Below are positions 1 through 11,700 of a stretch of 64,000 bases of DNA, piece after piece. This DNA comes from Gadus chalcogrammus (lineage: Eukaryota; Chordata; Actinopteri; Gadiformes; Gadidae), in the NCBI RefSeq assembly GCF_026213295.1, contig NC_079414.1:1-64000 (forward strand), read 5' to 3'. The stretch's first letter is position 1. Every line of letters starts with the position of its first letter. A model generated the notes under the pieces. That model worked only from the letters and a program-made list of their open reading frames with translations. It was not told the DNA's origin and did no database searches. The position numbers and the translations under genes are program-made.

Positions 1-30
1 CCTTTGACCCCAGACTTCTGGGGGAATAGC

Positions 31-650
31 TGAATCAATTCATTAGTCAATCAAAAGCATGTAAATATCTTCCCGGTGGAGGAAGAGGGGGAACAAGGTG
101 TCCTTCAACATCTACGCTTCCAGGCAATTGCAACGGTGCCACACATGAGCATATTCAAACATGTTTAATGGTAGTAATTAGCTGTCGAAATTGGAGGCCT
201 TAATCAATAATGAGCAGCTATTGATTTGCTTCCCGATAGAAATTTGTGACAAATGACATGTTATTTAGCCTCTACACGTTGAGTTGAGTCCAATGACACC
301 AAGCATGACACTCTAGAAAATGGTAACATGTATTTTACATGGTACACCTAGGTCTAGGACATGATCTCGGTGTAGCAAGTGGGCGAGCTTGATCTCATTG
401 GACTCAGCTTAACGTGTAGATGCTAAATATCATGTAATTTGTCAAAAATCTCCATCGGGAAGCAAATCTATAGCTGGTCATTATTGATAAAGGCCTCCAA
501 AATCGACAGCTAATTACTACCCCGAAACATATTCAAATATGATCATGTGTGGCACTGTTGCAATCGCCTCGAAACGTGGATGTCAAAGGACACCTTGTTT
601 GCCCCGTTACGTAACCGGGAAGATTTTCATACTTCTAATGAATTGATTCA
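31..650. repeat. Large foldback (imperfect palindrome, ~300-bp arms)
   Basis: The left arm (about 31-330) is the imperfect reverse complement of the right arm (about 350-650). For example, AAGGTGTCCTTCAACATC at about 97 mirrors GATGTCAAAGGACACCTT at about 578, and TGAATCAATTCATTAG at 31 mirrors CTAATGAATTGATTCA at 635. The centre near 340 is a short unpaired spacer. An outer pair, bases 1-17 against about 1195-1211 (AAGTCTGGGGTCAAAAGG), is also inverted. The foldback may therefore sit inside a larger element that begins before the window. No coding sequence is recognised. It resembles a foldback or MITE-type DNA element, but the family is unknown. Confidence 0.8.
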
Positions 651-816
651 TATTTTAAGGTTCTCGGAGTGAGACTTTAAGCGGCTGCAGCAGAAGTGTT
701 GAGACGAAAGATGATATCAAGACATTTATAGAATATTCCCATTCACATTATGATTCTTCGTCATAACATCCGACCAAACATCCTTTACAGTCACCAAGCG
801 AGGATTATGAAAGTCC

Positions 817-935
817 AGGCCCCCCCTTCCGGCACTCGGGGTCCGACTGGGCCAAGTTTAGGGCAGGAAGGGCCCCCCATTCCGGCCCTCGGCGTCCGAC
901 CGGGCCAAATTTCGGTGGGGGGGTCCCAGTTAGGC
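817..935. repeat. Two-copy GC-rich tandem duplication (~62 bp)
   Basis: A unit with the core TTCCGG.CTCGG.GTCCGAC.GGGCCAA occurs twice head to tail, with a few substitutions. The short reading frame across it is biased by composition and is not credible as a gene. Confidence 0.6.
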
Positions 936-939
936 CCTA

Positions 940-2780
940 GAATAATGTATTAAAATTTCAGGGCGGTAGGATCTTCCTATCTCAAAAACTGTTTTTCCAC
1001 CACATTCTGAACCATCAGGGCTTGCAGGCAACACTTCTGAGGGGCTTTGTCCAAATGACAGTCCATTTGGGAAAACTTTTTTTCTCTAAGGACTAGAACT
1101 CCAAATCTCGGATATGTCGTTCTCGGGACCCCGGGAAATGTGTGTAAACATTTTTGCATCCCTAGTTATCTCGTAAAGGCCGGAAAAGGGGAAAAGTCTG
1201 GGGTCAAAAGGTCAAAAGGAGCCGGCACGACGCTGCTTATGAGATAACAAAAAGTTCATGTGTATTTCTCTCATAAATTTTTGTCATTATTAAAGAGAGG
1301 CCTGATTCTCAGATATGCATGTTGGATGGCTAAGGTGTAGGTCTCGGAAGAACTTCAGGCCAAAATCTTGCAAGCGAGCCGCTGGGTGAGGTGCAACGAG
1401 GTGGAGCACTTGCTGAGTCATTTCCTGTAGGGCTGAAGCCACAGGTTGATGCGTATGTCCTTTGAGACCCCCTTTGACATATAAGAGACCCCAAGGTACA
1501 GCTTACTTGTAACTGTTTTCGACTCAGTCACCTATTGCATCACTTCCTTTAGGGCTTTGGCCTCCTAATTGATCATTGAAGTATAATTAAATGCCTTCTT
1601 TCATATCTGATACCACCACCACTGGGACGTGGCAACAATTCTCCAAATCCATATGGGGCGGGGGGGTGCTTGTGGAAAGTAGCCAGGGGCGTACACTAGA
1701 CATAAATAGGAAGCAAACACAGGAGAAGGAATGACCTCTCACAAATATTTATTTAATAAATTGTTTCAAATAACCCTGCCTCGTTAAATCAATGAACTTG
1801 GTGTTTTGCTTTCAAAAATAGGTTATAGAAGAAGTCTAAACTGCAGAAAATAAAAACATCCAAACTGCCTTTTAGGATACCTTGGAATATCTGTCTATTT
1901 TTTAACCGTCGGACCCTAGTTTACGACAAAAACAACACAATTGACGGCAGCTCCTTTGCCGCGTGGTTTTTAGAGCCATGTAAGGATTAGAGGGAGCGGT
2001 CGATAGCCACCAACATAGCAACCATGACAGACAAGTGACGTCGGGGAAATAGCGTCCAGGAAAAATCGGAGAAACACTCCCATTCAGGATGCATTGGTTT
2101 ACATTTCGTTCTTTGGAGCACGGTTATTTATATTTATTTATTTATTTATTTTCAGTTTTTGAGAAGGTGCTTCAAAAATGCAAAATTTTCTGCAACAATC
2201 CAAAATCCAATGGAAAAACCCGTTGGCTTGTTGTCAAGGAAACCCAGGGCGACGCTCACTTCCGGGTTGGCCAACATACGTCATCCCTCCGCCACGCTGT
2301 ACTGTAAAAACACATGTTCAAGTTGAATGATAATGCATGAATTTATCCTTTATTCTGCCATAGTAACACGGTAAATAAATGGCAAAAAATAGCCTGAGAA
2401 CGAATTTGTATTTGCGATATGTTCAATAAAACGTAATCACGGACAAAATACGTTTTTCAGACAAACGTAATTGAGAATGCCGAATATTTCTCTGGGAACG
2501 TAATTTCGACGAGATAGGGTTGCTCTGTCAGTTGTCAAACATAGCGGCCGGACGTGGTCTCCATAGCAACAACGTCAGCTACCCAACACTGATCAAAAAA
2601 ATTATTGTTTCTCTCAATCAAAGCACAAAACAGGACAACTGATGTCCATAGCCTTAACCATACATGTTGTGTAATTAACAAGGACACGTTGGTGTAGTTG
2701 TGTTGAGTAATGTCACAGATTTCACTGTAAAATCGCCGTTAATGTGCAGCCATCGGGTCTTCCGTTAGCCAATGGGATGA
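940..2780. other. No gene recognised
   Basis: AT-rich non-coding sequence with a short TTTA tract near 2125-2155. I see no reading frame of protein-like composition, no RNA gene and no clear terminal repeats. Confidence 0.5.
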
Positions 2781-2934
2781 ATGCTCATAGCTTCATATAT
2801 TAAAAGAAGCAAAAGGGTACCCTTTTGCGTCAGACGCTGAAGCCAAAGTCACTGACCGTTCGTCAAAAATCGACGCGCTCGGAGTGAGAATGTGTTGCTA
2901 TATCAGGAGTTAATGCACGCCCTGCTGCCAATCA

Positions 2935-3787
2935 GAATACGAGTATTCCCCCAGACCGTGGTATAAACAACATTATTCACGAGTTATAATCAACCCCTAC
3001 ACATCAATATTAATGATAATAACCCATTAAATACGGTATGATTTCTAGATGTCATGGCAACGTCCGCTCGCGACACTGGACTTGCGAGGCATCGACGCGG
3101 ACTTTCATTCACATATTCAAAAACAAGACAATAGATGGCTAGATGAAAGGCATACAATTCTAAAAAGAACAGATGAAGCATCTACCCTTTTTCCATCGTG
3201 GTTTGCCTACAGAGCAGCGCACCTGCATTTAATATATCCGTGAATTGTCACAATTTCTCAGAATCAAAGGTGACTCCCCATTCCGTCTGCAGGAGACGCC
3301 GAAGGGTACCTTTCCCGTCACCGACCGAAGGCAAAGGATAGGCCTACCTTTCCCATCAGTTACCGACGCTAAAGTGCCTTTGCCAACAGTCGGTATTTGA
3401 CGTTCTCGGAGTGAGACTGTGTTGTTGAAACATGCGAGCGAGTGGATAAAATCGTCCTAATAACCATAAACTAAAGATCAGACACAATCACTGGCTGAAG
3501 ATTATCTAAGGAAAAGGTAGGCTATATTTCTCGCTAGAAATGTCATTAGAAACACGATTAATGGTGTATCTGTCCTAAAATATTGCATTTACCATTCAGA
3601 TAACAAGGTATAACATCTATCTGACGGACCCCCGCGTCGTGGAATACGAGTATTCCCCCTGGCCGTGGTATAAACAATAGCCTATTATTCACGAGTTATA
3701 ATCAACCCCTACACAGCCATTTTATTGATAACCCATTAAACCCATTAAATACGGTATGATTTCTAGATGTCATGGCAACGTCCGCTT
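2935..3787. repeat. Pair of ~140-bp direct repeats
   Basis: The segment beginning GAATACGAGTATTCCCCC and ending GTCATGGCAACGTCCGC occurs at about 2935-3070 and again at about 3642-3787, in the same orientation and with small indels. Nearby copies of a motif around CTCGGAGTGAGACTGTGTTG occur at about 2878, 3403 and 6030, with a shorter version at about 662. This looks like a locally dispersed repeat family or the two ends of an element. No coding sequence is seen. Confidence 0.7.
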
Positions 3788-4223
3788 GGACGTTGTCCGC
3801 TCGTCCACAATTTCAATATAACAATATAACAATCAATGTTCTGTACGGAGATTTGGGAGAACGCTGCCGGACAGAACCTTAGTTTGGAAGTCGTGCTTAG
3901 TGACACGACAAATACTTCCAATTTAAATACATGAGTTGGATAATTGTGCTCAACACGTAAATTTAGAAAATACGTGACCCTGATCACGATAAATAGATTA
4001 AAATAACGTGACAGTGTCACGAATTTTCGTGAGACCGGGTTGTTTATTTACAACTTGACTACTGTCCAGCAAGTTGACGTGACAATGAGGGCGCCCCAGC
4101 GCCCACTCCACTAACCTGACATGGAAATGAGCGGTAGTCTAGACAACTGGCGAGTTTTGTTTTGAGTTTAGTTTTTTGTTTTTTTTTCAGGGCGCTCGTG
4201 CGCGCACATAGATTGCGCCCTGA

Positions 4224-5418
4224 GCCTATATTTATATTTTTACAACATCAATCTCCCTATAATATGAACAAAATATGTTCAGGTTAGACTTTCTCTCTTG
4301 AAAACGGGCAAAACGCTAACGCTAACCCTAACCCGGAAAATGAATTAAAAAAACTACAAATGTTCGGAAAATGCAATACACTTAAGTGTGCGGCGCCATG
4401 TTTTTTGTAGTTCTAAAATGTTTAATTAACGTTTTCCATTATGTGAAAATGTGTCAAGGAACTTCGCAAGTGTATTATATGTTTTAGGGACTGGGGAGCA
4501 CATTTATTTGGTCAGATTTCATTTTTACTATTGTTAATTGGGTGAAATCTGGTTTTGACCCTACCCAGTAGCGCCCCTTGCTGGTTTGGCCATGAGGCCA
4601 AAGGCCATGATAGAAGAAGTCAAGAGCTTTCCAAAAATGTTTTCCCCATGTATGTATCACATTGTGTTGCTTTTCTGTAAACCTTTAAAAGAGCCTTAGG
4701 TTAAAGGTTCAAAGGGCATTCCTGAGGAGCAGGAACCACCCAGAATGTCCACAGTGGCATATCTGTACTCTGCAGATCAAGACCTTTCCAACGATGTCTT
4801 CATTGTCATCCTACGACAAAGATTCATTTTTATCTTGCTCACTGCCAAGGCACTTACTGATGTGTACTTTCTCACAGCCTATATAGAGCCAAGATGGATA
4901 AAATCACTAAAACATATTTTAAGGGATATTTAGTGGCAAAATGTGTTCAACATATTGATGGTGACCTTATCCTTAGTCATGCATTTCAATTTGGAGCAGT
5001 TTAGACCCCATTTACCCCTTAAACTACTTAATGTTTCATATCAATATTTCCATATTAGGCCTACTGGCTATATATGACCATTTATAGCCATTGTGTTCCC
5101 TTCTCCATGGCTGACAGGATTGCCCTGGATGAACCAATAGTATATAATACACAGTTGTTTTTAATTGACCAAGATATGAGCTTTTGAAAGAAAGTAGGCC
5201 TGTGCCATAGTAACATGCAAAGGGCTTTAGAACTACAGAAAACATGGCGCAGCACACTTAAGTGTATTGCATTTTCCGAACGTTTGTAGTTTTTTAATTC
5301 ATTTTCCGGGTTAGGGTTAGCGTTAGCGTTTTGCCCGTTTTCAAGAGAGAAAGTATAACCTGATCATATTTTGTTCATATTATAGGGAGATTGATGTTGT
5401 AAACATATAAATATAGGC
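4224..5418. mobile_element. Non-autonomous element with ~195-bp terminal inverted repeats
   Basis: Bases about 4224-4417 are repeated in inverted orientation at about 5224-5418. Matching landmarks are CAATCTCCCTATAATATGAA against TTCATATTATAGGGAGATTG, and GCAATACACTTAAGTGTG against CACACTTAAGTGTATTGC. The arms include a telomere-like GCTAACCCTAACCC stretch. About 800 bp lie between the arms and contain no recognisable transposase. This suggests a long-TIR DNA element or a foldback. A target duplication was not resolved. Confidence 0.75.
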
Positions 5419-5751
5419 TACATTTTATTTCAAGTGTTTTTAGACGTGTTTCCAGCTGCTTTGTTTGTCCATGAATTGGACAAACATGAATTGAGTTAAC
5501 AATGTGGGACATACATTGTGGTGTGGGACAATAATAGTTGTTGTTGTTTTTTTTTTAACAAACTTTATTGTCAACACTTATGACATTACAACATAAACAA
5601 TAGTACAGTAAGGACAGTACTTCCGGCTGGTCCTCCCAATGGGACAGGTGGTCACGGCCATATATATATATAGATAAAAAGTATATATGTCTATGGTCAC
5701 GGCGTCTTTCAGCCGTTGCCCAACCTGACGTCATTGAAAATTGGTGCAGGA

Positions 5752-5809
5752 ATCAGAGCTATAGAGTAAACATAGTTGTTTATAGAGTTGTTTACTCTAT
5801 AGCTCTGAT
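5752..5809. repeat. Perfect 20-bp-arm hairpin
   Basis: ATCAGAGCTATAGAGTAAAC (5752-5771) is followed after 18 bases by its exact reverse complement (5790-5809). There is no T-run that would suggest a terminator. It looks like a local inverted duplication. Confidence 0.85.
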
Positions 5810-6324
5810 ACAGGAGTAATAACTAACCAATAGGATGGATGCCCACATCGTCCATTAGAGCCGTGGTCGTGTTAATACAGGAGTGGATGGGCTGCTGGAG
5901 CACCCGCTCTGAACGTCAAATATCGCCTGAGACGGCATCACATTGTAGTGAATTGAACCCCCTCTCCGTCTGCAGACTACGTGGAAGGGTACGCTAAAGT
6001 GCCCCTTACCGACAGTCGCTATTTGATGTTCTGGGAGTGAGACTGTGTTGTGCTCTTTTTAAAGAGCTGCATTTTAACTTAACCCTAACCCACACTCTTC
6101 AGGCCTTCCTCCAAGCATATGCCATAGGTTCTCAGCGGTATTGTCTGAGGGTGACTCATTTTGGTCACTATTACCACTAAAAACAACAAATAAACAAAAA
6201 GCTTCATTTTATAAACTGGGCCTCCAAAGTGCTCTCTGAAACTAGGCCTGGGCTGGCTTGTGTCCAATGGGAAAATTAATTATTTTAATTATAGGCTACT
6301 ATTAATTTAGTCAACAACTTGAGG

Positions 6325-6382
6325 GTACTAGATATTTGATATAGGCCTATTCAATCTATTGAATATATCAAATATCTAGTAC
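6325..6382. repeat. Perfect 19-bp-arm hairpin
   Basis: GTACTAGATATTTGATATA at 6325-6343 is mirrored exactly at 6364-6382. Confidence 0.8.
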
Positions 6383-6550
6383 AGCCAAACTAGTAATTAC
6401 ACTGCATCTAGATGATTTGTCAATAAAAAGCAAAGGTTTAGAAAGTACAGTATTTCCCTCTAAAATGTAGTGGATTGTAAGTATAAAGATAAAGCATAAA
6501 ATGGAAATACTAGTAAAGTAGGCTAAAAGTACACCAAAATACTAAAGTAA

Positions 6551-6888
6551 AAGTACTTAGTTAGTGTCCACCACTAGTATAGTGAAACTTTGGTTTAAGG
6601 AGAGAGACTTTAATGTTAACAATTTTCTATTTTGCAGGGTTTACTTTAGCGTTAAATGTGAAACATCAGTTATTTGCAACACTAGTCTGTAAAACTACCC
6701 TGTGAGTCACAGTTGAGAAGTGGAGAAATATTGTGTGGTCCTCTGCCGAGCCTTAATTAATCACCGCGGGTCTGCATTATAGACTGTAAAGTCTGCACCT
6801 GCACCCAGCAGCTATGCGTAGTGCACCCCTCCCGCGGCTAGCGCGCGACGCGACGGCAGTGGCACATGGCAGCAGCAGCAAGAAAAAA
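6551..6888. repeat. First copy of a ~338-bp tandem duplication
   Basis: Starting at AAGTACTTAGTTAGTGTCCA, this segment is repeated from 6889 (about 150 bp nearly identical). The rest of the second copy resumes after the inserted hAT element, at 8596. The downstream half carries a GC-rich stretch (GTAGTGCACCCCTCCC... CCGCGGCTAGC) and a GGCACATGGCAGCA start-codon context. In the second copy this corresponds to the promoter-proximal region and ATG of the recombinase-like gene at 8715. Confidence 0.8.
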
Positions 6889-7043
6889 AGTACTTAGTTA
6901 GTGTCCACCACTTGTATAGTGAAACTTTGGTTTAAGGAGAGAGACTTTAATGTTAACAATTTTCTATTTTGCAGGGTTTACTTTAGCGTTAAATGTGAAA
7001 CATCAGTTATTTGCAACACTAGTCTGTAAAACTACCCTGTGAC

Positions 7044-8595
7044 CAGGGGCGGACTGGGGGAAAAAAGTGGCCCGGGAGTTTCTGTCAGACCGGCCCACTC
7101 AATACACGCGGCGCACGGCCCACTAAGTAGCCGCTTTGCCCACTCAATGGATCGCGCGTATCGAACAGTCAGTGGCCTTCTGGGAAAAATACCCATACAC
7201 TTAACATTATTTTGGATGATTACAAAGAAATTACATCATATATGTATGTTTGTTTTTTAATAACATTTGGATCCACATATTTGCCTGGATGGACACATGG
7301 AATAAAATGATTATTGGCTATTGTAACACTCCAAGGTAGGTATAGTTTGCTAGATGAATATGCTTAACTCTTTGCTAGTATCAGATGGTTATACAAGTAT
7401 AACTACCAAGCCTTAAGGAATGAATGTCAGCAGAGAAAGACCACACAATAAAGAAACTGGAATCAGTGGGTAGAATTTGTATGAAATATATATTAGAAAT
7501 GAACAGACCAGAACATACATGGCCTCTCTGCCCCGCTACGGCTCCAGCAGCGGAATCATCAATCTAGATAACATATTAACATTTTGTTAAGTATGGGTTG
7601 AAATGCATCTATAGACTGGCCAAGTCAACGCCTCTACATAACATTTAAAACAATCTAGATAACATATAAACAGTATTTATAATTTTAGATGTTGCATAAC
7701 AAACTTAGGCTTTTAACTTATTGGCACAGGTTAATAGAAATTCTAAGGTTAATATATTATAATTATAAGTCCTATTTTACAACTCCACCAGGATCGCTTG
7801 CTCATCAATTGTTAGCATTGACTACGGCTAAACAGTTAAAATAGATACTCTAGATGTTACAACACACCAGCTTTCTATTTACCAGATCAGACGTATATAT
7901 ATGCAAGGCAGCTGTAGGGAACGTTACCCATCATCTGCGACATAGAAGGCTAACATTTGGCAACGTCAACGCCACCATCTTACCTTTTCACGGTCACCAG
8001 TCGGTGGTTTTCCAAAGAAATTTGATATTTTTAAATGTTTTGAGGCACCTTTCTCCAGACATTTTTTCTTTTTATCTCTTAGCTTTTCAGCTCCACCTTT
8101 TCGTTTTGGTGCCGACGGAATGCTCTCGCACTCTCCAAAACAACGAAGGCAATGAAGAGCTGGGCCTCATGGGTTGTGCGCATGCGTAGAACTGGGTGCC
8201 GCGTTGCGTGTATGTATGCAAATCCAAATTCTCTACACTTCGGCTGTGTAAGAACCAATTTAGAGGTGTTTATTAATAAGGTGGAGATCTTTTCTTACTT
8301 TGGACTTCCGAAGTCTGTAAAACACATATTAAAAGACACTTAAAAAAAAATCGAAAAATAGTCACCATGAGTGTGAAGACCGATTGCGAGTAGCAGTATA
8401 AAACCAGTCAGTGCAAATAGGTAGGTATAGCTCTTGGAGAAAATTACGCTTGTGCCGCTGTTTCAACCATTGTAGGGCTGTTGCGATGATGGGCGTGGGC
8501 CGATACAAATAGTGATGGGCCGTTGGATTTATATTTTCGGCCATCGGCCCACCCGGGAGAGTCCCCGGTAGTCCCGATGGACCAGTCCGCCCCTG
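7044..8595. mobile_element. Non-autonomous hAT element with 8-bp target duplication
   Basis: The 14-bp terminal repeats CAGGGGCGGACTGG (7044) and CCAGTCCGCCCCTG (ending 8595) are exact inverts. The flanks are CCTGTGAC on the left (7036-7043) and CCTGTGAT on the right (8596-8603), an 8-bp duplication with one mismatch, as expected of hAT transposition. Removing the 1,552 bp restores continuity of the second copy of the 338-bp tandem unit, which fixes the boundaries independently. No transposase coding is seen inside. Confidence 0.9.
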
Positions 8596-8714
8596 CCTGT
8601 GATCTCACAGTGAGAAGGTGAGAAATAGTGTGGGTCCTAAGTAGTGCACCCCTCCCCCACTTCTCACTCCCCCCGCGGCTAGCCGCGCGACAGGCGAGCT
8701 CACGGCAGTGGCAC
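8596..8714 (+). promoter_or_regulatory. Probable 5' flank of the recombinase-like gene (duplicated copy)
   Basis: This is the downstream remainder of the second 338-bp unit. It is GC-rich and ends in GGCACATGGCAGCA, where the gene's ATG lies. The upstream copy (6704-6888) has the same layout but is followed by AGAAAAAAAGTACTTAG instead of a coding exon. A promoter role is inferred from position and composition only. Confidence 0.35.
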
Positions 8715-11700
8715 ATGGCAGCAAGCAGCAACAGAGAGCGTTTCAAAAGAAGACGACTGGTTAAGGACATGACAACGGGCCTCCAGGCATCAAGCAAGCT
8801 GGTAAGGATTTACGTTCTCTTATGTTGCTTTAATATGTCACGATTTTTAATCGATAGTTATGATAAACAGCGATGTTACTCGTGAATTGGGAGTAGTTAG
8901 CGTATAAGCCAGTTAGCGTTAGCTAAGTGGGCTCGCATTGCTGTCGGCTAATACAGTGAACTACAGGTGTTTTATTCAGCGGTCCTCAACCTTTTTGCGC
9001 CACGGACATAAAGGTTGAACATGATATATTGAACATGTAAAAGAGTTAAATTAAGAGGCAAAAAAATTCAGATAGGTTATTTCAATGCATAAATATTCCT
9101 GCGTTATAATTCAATGTGTTTTTATTTTCAAAACCCGATGGCACAGATTGTACTTCCATAGGTTTAATGTTAGACAATATTTTCACGGACCGGCCTTTTA
9201 CATAAATGTGTTTCCACTTAAGAAAATATTATTTTTAGGGGTGTCAAATTATGGCGTTAAATATCATTTTTACAAGCACACGCACGAAGCGGGCCGCCTA
9301 TTAACGGCCATGGACCAAGCGGTTCTGGACCACTTTTAATAATCGATTAAACCGTATAACTTATAACGTATAACCAACTTTATTTAAAAGCAAGCACATG
9401 GAAAACATGTTATATTTTGTTGTCCGGTATGCGTGTGGGATGGCGGACAACTTCGGCGGAAGCGGTTCATGTTAATAGGCCTTTTTCACAGCAGACAATT
9501 TTGACTTGTCATAGTGGAAAAGCACGTGTTACTAATCACCCATCCAAGGATGGCGGCCGCACTGATACGTCAGCTCCAACAGGCAAGCGTCAGGCTATGA
9601 GGCCGTTTACGTATATTATGTCTGTTACTAATAACATTAACGATGGCTCTGTCCCAGTAGCTGTGACAGTGAGCCATCATGCACACGCAGCACCCTGAAA
9701 CTAAAGCAGCTAAATGGAGTTCAGCCATCATTCATTTGATTATTTACACCTGGCTTTTCCTACGATGACGAGTCAAATGTCTTCTGTGAAAAAGGCCTAT
9801 AGCGGAGGCCGGGAGGGTTCACCTTCCGGCGTAGTTACGAGTGATGTGCGACTATTGTTTTAAAAAATACTAAGGTGTTTTTTAAAGTTAGAAAGATATT
9901 AGATATTCACGGATATTCACTCCTCCGAATTACAGCGATCAGACCACGGCGAACTACAGCCGCGATCACCGGTATGAGTCCCGTGTGTCTAGCGGTGTCT
10001 ACCTGCCCAGGTGTCTACCTGCCCAGGTGTCTACCTGCCCTGGGGCCGGTTGCACCAACTGGGTCTTAACTACGTCTGGTCGTAACTGCTAGTAGGTCTT
10101 AGTTAAGACCTGGCGTTAGAATGGAACTAACGCCGGTTGCACCAACGGGACTTACGCCTGGTCTTAACTACGCCCGGTCTTAGCCGTGCGCGGCCATGTG
10201 AATGTTCCATGGAATGCGCATATCACCGCGTTGCTAGGATACCTCGTGCCAACAGCTATTTACTATTTTACTTAACATCCGATATGATGGAGGAAAACCG
10301 AAAGAGGAAAGGCAACTTTACTGACGTTGAATAAAAAAGAATAATTGAGTTGTACAGTGACAACAAGAACACACTGACTGCCAGCAGTCCAATGTAAATA
10401 CGAACAAAAAAAAGCAATACGAACAAAAAAAAACGTTTGCGAAGAAACAAAGCGCAATAAGCAGTTGTAAGCTGGTGGTAGCACTGCATTGCGGTCCGAC
10501 ACGAACAGTAAATCCGGTGACAGTTCTTCTATTAATTCAAACAGATCTCTCCTACAGAATCGAAACCTCTCAATCAGCTCCTCGTCATTATAAATGTCCA
10601 ATGGATTGCTTATTTCCCTAATTACTCTTTCCCGTCTAAACGTCCCGTCTCTCTCTTTTTACATCTTGTTACTTCATTGTTTCTGTAATCTCGGCTCCAT
10701 TGAAAATGAGGGCTTCCCTCAATGACCCTCCGAGAATAAATAAAGGTTGAATGAATGAATGAAAAATGCCCGCTCGTTGTACAGCCTATCTATGTATTAA
10801 ACGTGCCATGGTCGCGCTGGATGGGTTGAATGGAATTGCTACAGAAACAGCAGAAATTTCGACTCTACGCCTCCCCCTGACCAGGCGTAGGATTTACGCC
10901 CTGGTCTTAGTGAAAAGAACGCTAAGCCCAGTTGGTGCAACCAGCGTAACGGTTAGGTCGGACTTAGAACGCAAAGTTACGACCAGGCGTAGTTAAGACC
11001 AGGCTTACGCCCAGTTGGTGCAACCGGCCCCAGGTGTCTACCTGCCCAGGTGTATTGGTCAGTATTTCTGCAGCGATAAGTTAAATCAGGGCTTGTTGCG
11101 ACCACTGATGTATTCGGTTTGCGGTGCTCATGCCTTCTTATTTTTATGTTTTACTTTTTGCTCGACTAATGAAAACGTATTCGACTAAGCCGACTATTAG
11201 GTGGCAGCCCTAGTTAACACTTTATATGGACCATTAGTTATATTTTCAATTTATTTACAGAGCAATCCCTGCAAAGTGTTTTAGGTATAGAAGAGACTAG
11301 ACTGATGCTATTAAAAATTATTCTATGCAAACTAAAATGGGAGTTTTGCTGCGAGCTCCGTCTCTCCTCTCCTCTGCTCTGTCTGTAGGAGGTGAGGCTG
11401 AGCTCCACACATACAACAGCCGACAGGATGAAACAGACTTTAGGTTTCACGTTCTCTCGTCAAGTACAGCTCCTTGCTGTCATAAGTGCAACAAAATCTG
11501 TAATTGAGAGGAAGTACGAGCAATTGTTCAAACAATACAGAACTTATTATACAGATAATTAACTGTTATGAACAGACTCAAAGCAGACATTTACTCTATG
11601 TAGTGATTGAGTCTAATTAGCTAAGTATCTTAAATATATTTTTTATTAATAACTAAATTAACTAATTAACTAATTTCCACAAACTGAACTAAAGGGTTTA

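Noticed and set aside
4316..4336. Interstitial telomere sequence (CTAACCCTAACCC)
   Set aside because: Only about two units, inside a terminal inverted repeat and mirrored at about 5310; part of the element.
10042..11031. 3-bp TWA target duplication for this Harbinger-type element
   Set aside because: The flanks are 16-bp repeat units, so a short duplication cannot be told from the repeat.
9990..11060. CRISPR-like array from the AGGTGTCTACCTGCCC units
   Set aside because: The units are directly adjacent without spacers; it is a 16-bp tandem repeat in eukaryotic DNA.
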